The notes beneath the pieces are model-generated. The model did not search any database and was not told where the DNA came from. It worked only from the letters and a program-made list of their open reading frames with translations. A program made the position numbers and the translations under genes. Positions 52,918-64,000 of a stretch of DNA of 64,000 bases are shown here, in pieces. This stretch comes from Plotosus lineatus (Eukaryota; Chordata; Actinopteri; Siluriformes; Plotosidae), in NCBI GenBank assembly GCA_024760905.1, contig CM045746.1:7369466-7433465 (forward strand), written 5' to 3'. The first letter of the stretch is position 1. Each line of letters starts with the position of its first letter.

Positions 52918-53626
52918 TACTTCTAAACCATATAACATTGCTGATTTGAACACTGTCTTGTACACTTTTCCTTTCATTCTTGCTGATACCTTCTGATCAC
53001 ACATCACACCGGACACTTTTCTCCAACCATTCCAACCTGCCTGCACATGCTTCGTCACCTCTTTTCCACATTCTCCATTGTTCTGGATTGTTGAGCCTAA
53101 GTACTTAAAACCCTCCACCTTCTTTATTTCTGCTCTCTGTAACCTCTCTGTTCCTCTTGGGTCCTTGTCGTTCACTTACATGTATTCTGTTTTACTGAGG
53201 CTAACCTTCATTCCTCTCCATTCCAGTTCATACCTCCACCTCTCTGGATTTTCCTGCACTTGTTCTCTGCTCTCACTACAGATCACAATGTGATCTGCAA
53301 ACATCATAGTCCATGGCGAATCTTGTCTAACCTCGTCTGTCAGCCGGTCCATCACCATCACAAACAAGAAGAGGCTCAGAGCTGACCCTTGATGCAGTCC
53401 CACCTCCACCTTGAACTCTTGTGTCACATCGACAGCACACCTCACCACTCTCTTACATCTCTCATACATGCCCTGCACCACTCTACCATACTTCTCTGCC
53501 ACTCCAGACTTCCTCATGCAATATCACAGTTCCTCTCTCGACACCCTGTCATATGCTTTCTCGAGATCCACAAAGGCACAGTGCAGCTCCCTCTGACCTT
53601 CTCTCTATTTCTCTGTTAACATCCTT
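52918..53626 (-). mobile_element. RTE LINE fragment G, both ends missing
   Basis: The minus strand encodes the RTE region from near the end of the RT fingers to the C-terminal block: MRKSGVAEKYGRVV, GLHQGSALSLFLFV, MMFADHIVICSE (FADD changed to FADH at about 53296-53310), and ending at MLYGLEV near 52918. The 3' tail is missing. The 53626 end stops at TCTGTTAACATCC next to unrelated sequence. The Asp-to-His change removes a catalytic residue. Confidence 0.88.
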
Positions 53627-54777
<1,151 letters not shown>

Positions 54778-54872
54778 TATTATATGATTTTCTGAGTAGA
54801 TCCTTCCGTAGGAGCGTGCTCAATACTTTTTGGTAGAGCAAATAACAATAAAAATAAAAGGACAGGACAAAG

Positions 54873-55018
54873 ACTTTCTATTGAAACTCTCTCTTCAGGC
54901 GATTATTGAAGAAATCTTCTATAATAGAAGATTCTTCTATAATCACCTGAAGAGAGAGGATGGTTTCACCACCCCTCGAAACAGATCTGTAGTGATAAAT
55001 GGAGTTTCAATAGAAAGT
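54873..55018. repeat. nested inverted repeats
   Basis: The outer arms ACTTTCTATTGAAACTC (54873) and GAGTTTCAATAGAAAGT (55002-55018) enclose the inner arms CTCTCTCTTCAGGCGATTAT (54887-54906) and ATAATCACCTGAAGAGAGAG (54939-54958; one mismatch). The inner loop itself contains CTTCTATAATAGAAG. The region could form a branched hairpin. Confidence 0.8.
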
Positions 55019-55132
55019 ATATATATATATATATATACTTCAATAGAAAACATATATATATGTATAACTTATCAGATAAGTTATTGGATGATGTTGAGGT
55101 AAACATCATTTCAACCAATGTAAGTTTATCTA

Positions 55133-55661
55133 CAGGGATCCCTTACTTTCCACGGTTAATTGGGACTGAGTTCCCCCCACAACCTCCCCCCTCACTGATG
55201 TATATGTGCATGTATATGTGTATATAATATCAATAAATACATATTCAACACTATAAATGCTTATAATAACAATTAAACATTAAAAAATAATGCATAAGAT
55301 GTAAATAAAATAGAAATACACACACTTACAGACACACGCACACAGATGCGCACACACACAAACACACTCAAATGTGCACTTAACAAAAATGTAACTATTT
55401 TTGATGGGAGGTTTTGGGTTGTTTTTTGTTTTGTGTTTATTTAGGGGTTTTTTGTTTATTTGTTTTTTGTTTTCGGGGGTTTTTTTGGTTTTTTTTGCAT
55501 AATTGGCCTTGTTTTTGTGGCATTTTCCTTAACTTTCCCCCTCATTCTTCCTTAATTTCCTTATTTTATAATTCAATTAATATATATTTTTTAAACTGTG
55601 ATGCACTGAATCTGCATGAATTGTATCTGCATGAATTGTGCGAAGTAGCAAGAGATCCTTG
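55133..55661. mobile_element. MITE, copy 1 (TA-flanked)
   Basis: A 529-bp element, TA-CAGGGATCCCTTAC ... GAGATCCTTG-TA. The left TIR matches copy 2 at 56708, and the right region GATGCACTGAATCTGCATGAATTG matches its counterpart. No coding capacity. Ends and TA target are of mariner/Tigger type. Confidence 0.8.
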
Positions 55662-55861
55662 TACACAGATAAAAATTCACCAACTCCAAATTTAAATCGA
55701 AAATTGGGAGTCTTAACAATTAGACAACTATGAGGACTCAACCCATTTGATCTCAGATCTGTCAAATAAAAATGGACATGTCCTATCACAGCCCTTTGCG
55801 TTACCCAGAGCTTGACTTCAACCATTTTGGAGAATCACAATGATTATGCTCACTCATGCCA
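55662..55861. other. unassigned spacer
   Basis: No recognised feature. Confidence 0.35.
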
Positions 55862-56119
55862 CTCATTTGCCAAACTGGTTAATCCTACTAGAGTTGGACA
55901 GAGCCTGTGCTTATGTCAGCCAATGCTGAGAGACAGTCGAGTGCACCCTAAACAGCTTCCCTGAGGAAAAGCAGGAGACCAGGAAACCAGAATCCAGAGG
56001 AAATCCACACAAACATTGGAAGAGCATGCAAATTCCAAAGAAAAATATCTGAGCCCAGGACTTGAATGTCGGATGTTTCTGCTGTGAGGTGGACATGCTA
56101 ACCATTACGCCACCATGCT
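55862..56119 (-). mobile_element. tRNA-headed dispersed repeat, minus orientation
   Basis: Ends GAGGTGGACATGCTAACCATTACGCCACCATG (head complement). The 3' region begins near TTGCCAAACTGGTTAATCC at 55868. Confidence 0.7.
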
Positions 56120-56707
56120 GTTACCTCACAATGATTAACCAATCAGGATCTAGGCATGAAGCCAGGCCACTGTCATTGACTGTGTTTTATAAACAACGTC
56201 TAGAAGATGAGACACACTGCGCTACAATGAGCACAAATTGACTTGATACACCCAACATTATGTCATCCGCCACCTTGATAGATGAACAGGGCTATAAAGT
56301 ATTGCTCTACACATAAACAGTAAAAAATAGGATGACAGAACGTGTACTGGCTCTAAATCATCACGACCAAAGACAAGACAAGCAACAGCTCTGGTTCCAA
56401 ATGACTTTTCTCATTAGGGAAAATAAGATCCATCTACATATCTATCGCTATAATTAATGGATCAGAGGTAAAGTCATTTCTCGGGCTCTTGCTAATTACT
56501 GCTGCTGTGTGATTAAAGGCTGAGCAGATTTAAACCTGGTCAACCAAAACAGAGCCACGAGGAGGTGAAAACCACATTTACACCAGCCTGAGTCTGAGGA
56601 GACATTCTGCCATCTAGGAAAATCATTTAAAACATCTACTTATTCCTTATTTAAAATAAAATATTGATATAAAGTCACAGGGCTTTAACAGTGACTCCAT
56701 CAAAATA
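56120..56707. other. unassigned sequence
   Basis: No recognised gene or repeat. Confidence 0.4.
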
Positions 56708-57059
56708 CAGGGATCCCTCACTTTCCACGGTTAATTTGGACTGAGATCCCCATGCGACCATCGAAATCCGTGAAGTCGGATCACCCCCCCCCCAACCAAC
56801 ACCCCCTGACTGACGTATACGTACATGTATATGTGTATATAAAATCAGTAAATACATATTCAATGTTATAAATGCTTATAATAACAATTAAACTTTAAAA
56901 AAAACACAAGAAAGATGTAAATAAAATATAAATATACACACATACAGATGGTATTACATGAGAAGAAAACGACACACATACATACGCGCACGTGCACAGA
57001 TGCTACAATGTAAGTTTTGATGGGAGATTTTGGGTTGTTTTTTTGTTTTGTGTTAAGGG

Positions 57060-57090
<31 letters not shown>

Positions 57091-57238
57091 ATTGGCCTTG
57101 TTTTTGTGGCATTTTCCTTAATCCTTCTTTAATTTCCTTAGGTTTTTAATTCGATGAATAGTTATTTACTTATTTTTTTAAAAACCGCGATGCACTGAAG
57201 CCGCATGAATTGAAGCGGGAAGCAACGAGGGATCTCTG
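56708..57238. mobile_element. MITE, copy 2 (TA-flanked)
   Basis: A 531-bp second copy of the family at 55133, TA-CAGGGATCCCTCACTTTCC ... AACGAGGGATCTCTG-TA. Length differs from copy 1 by 2 bp. Homopolymer C and T runs inside have drifted. Confidence 0.85.
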
Positions 57239-57421
57239 TATATCAATTCACAGTAAACTAATAACAGGACATAATATTCTTCATATTAATGGAATATTTT
57301 CCATTCTAAGATTATATATTTTTTATTTTTATTTATCTTTAATTTTAATTAGACAACATGTAAATTAAATCATTCATATTTTCAATGTATAAATAAATAA
57401 AAATATATAGTTATTAATTAT
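57239..57421. other. AT-rich spacer
   Basis: AT-rich sequence, no feature recognised. Confidence 0.35.
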
Positions 57422-57819
57422 TCATTCATTTTCTGAACTGCTTAATTTACTTAATTCATTAACAAAAGGACAACTTTAATATTCATTTTCTGAACTGCTT
57501 AATTCTAATTAGGGTTGCAGGAAGGCCGGTGTTCATCTCAGTTGACTCTGGGTTAGGACAGGGTACACCCTGGACAGCTTGCCAGGCCATTGCAGGGCCA
57601 ACACTCGCACAACTATTCATGCTCACACTCACACTCTCACCTGGGGACAATTTGCAACAGCCTATTAGCCAACTACACATGTTTTTGGACTGTGGAAGAA
57701 AACCTACACAAGCTCAGGGAGAACATGCAAACTGCATACAGAAACACCCAGGCTTGGACTCAAACCCATGACCTTCTTGCTGTGAGGCGGACGTGCTAAC
57801 CACTACGCCACCGTGCTGC
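57422..57819 (-). mobile_element. tRNA-headed dispersed repeat, minus orientation
   Basis: Head complement GCTAACCACTACGCCACCGTG at the right. The 3' region TTCATTTTCTGAACTGCTTAAT at 57423 is repeated almost identically at 57483, an internal or target duplication of about 25 bp. Confidence 0.75.
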
Positions 57820-58319
57820 ACAATTTTAGTATTTTACATAAATAAGTAAAGCAATAAAAAGTAAATATAATATAATATGGGATATGAATAATTATCCATT
57901 ATTTAATATTTACATGAATTTATAACTATTAAATAATACACAATAATTAATAAATATTAAATTATTCTAAAAATAAGAAAATATTAAATAGTATAAAAGT
58001 ATACGATAATTTTATTATTTTTAATTGTACACTTGTAATTAAATCTTTTTACTAAACTTAATTACTAGTGGATGGATAGTTTCCAGGAACATCAATTATT
58101 TATTCATCAATTATTGTTGATAAATCTTCATCACTTGGTTAGATGAAAATAAACCCAGTCGTGGGTTTTGTAATGAGACTCAGGAATGAGGAATGAAAGC
58201 AATTTAACATGTTCTTTACAAAATCTAGACGCAGTGAGGTTGTGTAACCTCTGCCGCCAGAGGTTACAAGAGATCACCAGAGCATCAGCACATCACTGAC
58301 ATCATCTTCCCTTTGGATG
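57820..58319. other. AT-rich, no gene seen
   Basis: Very AT-rich to about 58100, then mixed. No recognised feature. Confidence 0.4.
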
Positions 58320-58722
58320 TCGGCCCATGTGGGCTCCCAAGTGGTGCATTGACAAGGTGCGCAAACCAGAGATCGCAAGTTCAAATTCAGCTTAATGCCA
58401 CAGCTGTATGTGACCAAGAGTCCATGGGAGCTAATTGGCCAAGCTCTCACAGGAGGGAGGGACATCATATGCCCACCTCCTTGTCATTCACAGTCTCAGT
58501 CAGCCAATCACAGTTAGATGGATAGTGCGCATACTAATGAGGTCAGAGACATTCATCTAATTGTGACTGACCGTCCCATTTTACATGCAGTTCGAAAAGA
58601 GGCAGGTGGCGAGCATTACTTGTCACGGAGGGGCCTGTGGTCATGTGATAGGGAAGGTAAAACCTAATGGGTGGGAATCGGATATGACTAAATTAGGGAG
58701 AACATGGAGAGAAAAAAAAAGA
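58320..58722 (+). mobile_element. third type of tRNA-headed SINE
   Basis: Head GGCTCCCAAGTGGTGCATTG with a B-box-like AAGTTCAAATTC. The body GACCAAGAGTCCATGGGAGC and tail GACTAAATTAGGGAGAACATGG are followed by an A-run. It differs from the RTE-tailed SINE and the 5911 family. No clear duplication was seen. Confidence 0.6.
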
Positions 58723-59690
<968 letters not shown>

Positions 59691-60492
59691 CAGGGTTTTA
59701 TAAAGTTTAAAGGAAATTTATTTTCGTTATGAGCCGTAATGTGCCAGTCAAAGAAAAATGGAGCAACCGTGCAAGTGTTAAATTCTTCTAATAGCCAAAA
59801 TCTAATAGCAATAAACAGCTAATAAACTCTGATATGATAGACTAGCTGGGGGACTAAACGTTATCAAATGAATATAGATGAAGTTCACCTCAAGTGAATG
59901 GCACACCATGAAAAAAAAACAAAAAAAAACAACATTAACAATATCGTAAAGAGTCGAAAGACGTCTACTGTCTCTGGAACAAAGACGACAGAAAGATGAC
60001 TCTTGATCTTCTCATTTACAGAAAAGACATTATCCTTTAAATGTCCATGAAAATGGCAGCCAATTAAATATGATTTCGGGTCATGAGGTTTATAACATTC
60101 TCAAAGACATAGAACAGTCATTGTGCATCTGTCCGTCACACATCTCATTCCTGACACCCAACAAAAAATATTCAGGTTATTGGAGGATTTGATTGGCAGC
60201 CCATTATCTCCCACTCCGATGATTTACTTTCCAAATGACAAGCTGTTCCGTATTCTTTTGCCTCTGCATGCTTAAACAATGCACACAGCATATGGAGCTC
60301 ATCTAATTAATGCCAACATCATCCATTAATGACTTCATACATACTAGCGGGTAATAATCTGGATTTAATGAACGTGCCATGACAGACGACATGGCTCCGT
60401 CTGTGTTAGCAAAATGGTACAAGGAGACCTGCAGGGACATGCTGTGGGGTGTCAATCCATTCATCCATACATCCATCCAGCTTTCCATTCAT
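59691..60492. other. unassigned sequence leading into CCAT repeats
   Basis: No recognised gene. From 60453 short CCAT repeats begin. Confidence 0.4.
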
Positions 60493-61385
60493 CCATCAAT
60501 ACAGCACTACACATGATGCAGAGGAGGAAGGTGGACATACTGTGTGTTCAGGAGACAAGGTGGAAAGGTAGAAAGGCTAAAAGCTTAGGAGCAGGGTTTA
60601 AACTGTTTTATAATGGTGTGGATGGGAAGAGAAATGGAGTAGGAGTCATCTTGAAGGAGGGGTTTGTCAGGAATGTTCTAGAAGTGAAAAGAGTGTCAGA
60701 CAGAGTGATGAGTCTCAAGTTAGAAATTGAAGGCGTGATGGTCAATGTTGTTAGTGCTTATGCCCCACAGGCAGGATGTAAGCTAGAAGAGAAGGAGAGA
60801 TTCTGGAGTGAGTTAGATGAAGTGATGCAGAGTACCCCCAGAGGTGAAAGAGTGGTCATTGGAGCAGACTTCAATGGACATGTTGGTGCAGGAAACAGAG
60901 GGGACGAGGAAGTGATGGGCAGGTTTGGTATCCAGGACAGGAACACAGAAGGACAGATGTTGATCGATTTTGCAAAAAGGATGGAAATGGCTGTGGTGAA
61001 TACTTTCTTCAAGAAGAAACAGAAGCATAGGGTGACTTATGAAAGCGGAGGTAAGAGCACACAGGTAGACTACATCTTGTGTAGGCGATGTAATTTGAAG
61101 GAAGTCAGTGACTGCAAAGTCATAGTGGGTGAGAGTGTTGCCAAACAGCATAGGATGGTGGTGTGCAGGATGACACTGATGGTGAGAAAGGTGAAAAAGG
61201 CAAAGGCAGAGCAGAAGACAAAGTGGTGGAAGCTGAAAAAGGAAGAGTGTCGTGTTGTCTTCAAGGAGGAGTTGAAACAGGCTTTGGGTAGTCAGGAAGT
61301 GCTTCCAGAGGACTGGACAACCACAGCCAATGTGATCAGGAGACAGGTAGGAGAGTACTTGGTGTGTCATCTGGAAGGAAAGTAG
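60414..61385 (+). pseudogene. RTE copy H endonuclease
   Basis: The open frame starts upstream in CCAT sequence. Genuine element residues begin at MMQRRKVDILCVQETRWKG. It has YAPQAG, GADFNGHVG, DYILC and VAKQHRMVV. A missing G near 61338 (GATCAGGAGACA versus GATCAGGGAGACA) shifts the frame, and the linker continues at 61364-61609. Confidence 0.88.
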
Positions 61386-63298
61386 ATAAGGAAACTTGGT
61401 GGTGGAATGAGGAAGTGCAGGAGTGTGTACAAAAGAAGAGGTTAGCCAAGAAGAAGTGGGACATTGAGAGGACCGAAGAGAGTAAACAGGAGTACAGGGA
61501 GACACAGCGTAAGGCGAAGGTAGCGGTGTCAAAGGCCAAACAGAGGGCGTATGATGACTTGTATGATAGGTTGAACAGTAAGGAGGAGAAAATGATCTAT
61601 ACAGGTTAGCACAGCAGAGAAATAGAGATGGGAAAGACGTGCAGCAAGTTAGAGTGATAAAGGACAGAGAGGGAAATGTATTGACTGATGACAGAAGTGT
61701 GCTGGGAAGATGGAAAGAGTACTTTGAAGAGCTGATGAATGAGGAAAATGAGAGAGAAAAAGAGTAGAAGGGGTGACCGTTGAGGAGCAGGAAGTAGCAA
61801 AGATTAGTAAGGGAGAAGTGAGGAGGGCATTGAAGAGGATGAAGAATGGAAAGGCAGTTGGCCCTGATGACATACCAGTTGAGGTATGGAAGTGTCTAGG
61901 GGAGGTAGCAGTAGATTTTCTGACAAGAATATTCAACAAGGTCTTAGAAAGTGAGCAGATGCCAGAGGAATGGAGGAGAAGTGTGCTTGTGCCCATTTTT
62001 AAGGACAAGGGCGATGTACAGAGTTGTGGCAACTACAGAGGGATAAAGTTGATGAGCCATACAATGAAGCTATGGGAAAGAATAGTGGAAGCAAGACTAA
62101 GGGCAGAGGTCAGCATTTGTGAACAACAGTTTGGTTTCATGCCCAGAAAGAGCACCACAGATGCAGTGTTTGCTTTGAGGATGTTAATAGAGAAGTACAG
62201 AGAAGGTCAGAAGGAGCTGCATTGTGCCTTTGTGGATCTGGAGAAAGCATATGACAGGGTGCCGAGAGAAGAACTGTAGTATTGTATGAGGAAGTCTGGA
62301 GTGGCAGAGAAGTATGTTAGAGTAGTGCAGGACATGTATGATAGATGTAAGACAGTGGTGAGGTGTGCTGTCGGTGTGACAGAAGAGTTCAAGGTGGAGG
62401 TGGGACTGCATCAAGGGTCAGCTCTCAGCCCCTTCTTGTTTGCTATGGTGATGGACAGGCTAACAGATGAGGTTAGACAAGAATCTCCATGGACTATGAT
62501 GTTTGCAGATGACATAGTGATCTGTAGTGAGAGCAGAGACCGAGTGGAGGAAAATCTAGAGAGGTGGAGGTATGCCCTGGAAAGGAGGGGATTGAAGGTT
62601 AGTCTTAGTAAGACAGAATACATGTGTGTGAACGACAAGGACCCAAGAGGAACTTTGAGGTTACAGGGGGCAGAGATAAAGAAGGTGGAGGATTTTAAGT
62701 ACTTAGGCTCAACAATCCAGAGCAATGGAGTGTGTGGAAAAGAGGTGAAGAAGCGCGTGCAGGCAGGTTGGAATGGATGGAGAAAAGCGTCGGTGTGATG
62801 TGTGATAGGAGAGTATCGGCAAGAATGAAGGGAAAAGTGTACAAGACGGTGATGAGGCCAGCAATGTTGTATGGTTTAGAGACAGTGGCCCTGGGGAAAA
62901 GACAGGAGTCAGAGTTGGAGGTAGCAGAGATGAAAATGTTGAGGTTCTCTTTGGGAGTAACGAGGATGGATAGGATCAGAAATGAGTACATCAGAGGGAC
63001 AGCACATGTTAGATGTTTTGGAGACAAAGTCAGAGAGGCTAGATTGAGATGGTTTGGACATGTACAGAGGAGGGATAGTGAGTATATTGGTCATAGGATG
63101 CTGAGGTTGGAAATACCAGGCAAAAGGCCCAGAGGAAGACCAAAGAGAAGATTTATGGATGCGGTGAAGGCGGACATGAAGGTCGTTGGAGTAAGAGTAG
63201 AAGATGCAGAGGATAGGGAGAGATGGAGGCAGATCATTTGCTGTGGCGACCCCTGAAGGGAACAGCCGAAAGGAAAAGAAGAAGAAGAAGAAGAAGAC
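60501..63298 (+). mobile_element. RTE LINE copy H, 5'-truncated, in CCAT repeats
   Basis: A 2798-bp copy. CCATCAAT flanks it on both sides (60493-60500 and 63299-63306), a plausible 8-bp target duplication, though the CCAT-rich setting makes chance matches likely. It is of the same subfamily as copy D (GGGTAGTCAGG, CCAGAGGACTGG, GGGAACAGCC). It starts just before ACATGATGCAGAGGAGG, so it lacks the 5' UTR and the basic linker. The 3' end is CGACCCCTGAAGGGAACAGCC plus a GAA repeat. Confidence 0.9.
61773..62798 (+). pseudogene. RTE copy H reverse transcriptase
   Basis: The first frame ends at TAG (62277-62279), where copies B and D encode Trp (REELW). The second frame resumes at 62286 with MRKSGVAEKYVRVVQDMYD and contains HQGSALSPFLF and FADD (about 62503-62514). 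The A-run defect before 61773 (GAAAAAGAGTAG) is the same as that in copy B. The C-terminal portion is at 62732-63256. Confidence 0.88.
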
Positions 63299-63960
63299 CC
63301 ATCAATTCTACCCTCCATCCATGAATCTATCCATCTTTTCAGCCATCAGTCCATCAGTCCATCAGTCCATCAGTCCATCCATCAGTCCACCCATCCATAA
63401 TTCCATTTATCCATCCATCCATCCATCCATCCATCCATCCATCCATCCATCCATCCATCCATCCATATCTATCAATATTTCCAGCTATTTATCCATCAGT
63501 GCACCCACATAGCCTTCCATTTATCCATTCAAACATCCATGCACCCACTAATCTATCCATCCATCCATCCATCCATCCATCCATCCATCCATCCATCCAT
63601 CCATCTTTCCATCCATCCATTAATTAGTACACCCATTAATCCAGCCTTTCATCCATTCTTCAGTGTACCCATTAATCTATCCATTCATCAATTTATCTTT
63701 TCATCCATCCATCCATCCATCCATCCATCCATCCATCCATCCATCCATCCATCCATCCAAAATGCATCCATCAGTGCACCCACCAATCTATCCATCCATC
63801 AGTAACACCCCTCAATCCATCCTAATTCATTTATGTATCTATCTCTCCATTCATCCTAACCTTCCTCTCCATCCATCCATTCAACTGTTATATTAGCTAT
63901 TTATCCATCCATCCATCCATCCAGCCATCCATCTATCCATCTATTGAGCTGTACATCCAT
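63299..63960. repeat. (CCAT)n tetranucleotide array
   Basis: Interrupted CCAT/ATCC array running to near the window end. The same array type is present upstream of copy H (60453-60500), so the LINE landed inside it. The long Pro/Ser/Ile/His frames here are repeat translations. Confidence 0.95.
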
Positions 63961-64000
63961 CAATCTGTATGAATGTCCATCTGTTCTTATTATATTAATT

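Noticed and set aside
63204..63896. Pro/Ser/His-rich frames at the window end
   Set aside because: Translation of the CCAT array.

Overview
The window looks like transposon-dense, non-genic (intergenic or intronic) DNA from a ray-finned fish, most likely a teleost. This rests on the repeat families seen together: Rex3 and a second RTE-clade LINE, a Tx1-type LINE, tRNA-headed SINEs, a Tc1 copy, hAT and Tigger-like elements, and very long CA/GT, GA/CT and AT microsatellites. I find no host protein-coding gene, rRNA, tRNA gene or CRISPR array that I can support. Nearly all coding potential belongs to decayed mobile elements, and none of the open frames is a complete element.

Layout. 1-9 kb holds a Tigger-like end, a tRNA-headed SINE with a 13-bp target duplication, a 5'-truncated RTE fragment, GA/GT arrays, a purine-rich degenerate minisatellite (about 3.6-4.15 kb), a compound CA array (5.0-5.8 kb), a hAT element with a perfect 8-bp duplication (7114-7741) and tRNA-headed dispersed repeats. 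9-15.4 kb holds a long-TIR MITE (9400-9915), a decayed Rex3 (about 10.2-11.5 kb, antisense), a degenerate CAT repeat (12.5-13.1 kb) and a Tigger remnant. 15.6-22.0 kb is two near-full-length RTE LINEs in head-to-tail order inside AT repeats. 22.06-24.66 kb is a TA-flanked TIR element carrying a Tc1 copy and a tRNA-headed repeat. 24.8-25.1 kb is a second intact SINE. 25.9-28.3 kb is an RTE copy with an inverted 5' end.

28.4-33.3 kb is an older antisense LINE split by a minus-strand RTE copy (30334-33035) and by a hAT element (29006-29792). 33.4-39.3 kb holds microsatellites, some apparently single-copy DNA and nested SINE/hAT/MITE insertions. 39.3-48.2 kb is a Tx1-type LINE split by a minus-strand Ty3/Gypsy retrotransposon (41170-44850) and by a truncated SINE. 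49.7-52.9 kb holds a Rex3 tail and another endonuclease-type LINE that ends abruptly at an RTE fragment (52918-53626). 54.6-58.7 kb holds microsatellites, two copies of one MITE and several tRNA-headed repeats. 60.5-63.3 kb is a fifth long RTE copy, followed by a CCAT tetranucleotide array to the window end.

How the parts relate. The RTE family is the active driver: one apurinic-type endonuclease plus reverse transcriptase polyprotein, whose stop codon lies in a conserved 3' tail. The SINEs at 663-1025 and 24783-25131 carry a tRNA-like head, a block resembling the RTE 5' UTR, and the RTE 3' tail. They are therefore best read as non-autonomous partners mobilised by the RTE machinery. A third SINE copy (46737-46876) carries the tail variant of a different RTE subfamily. 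Target duplications at several nested insertions let the order of events be read directly from the sequence.
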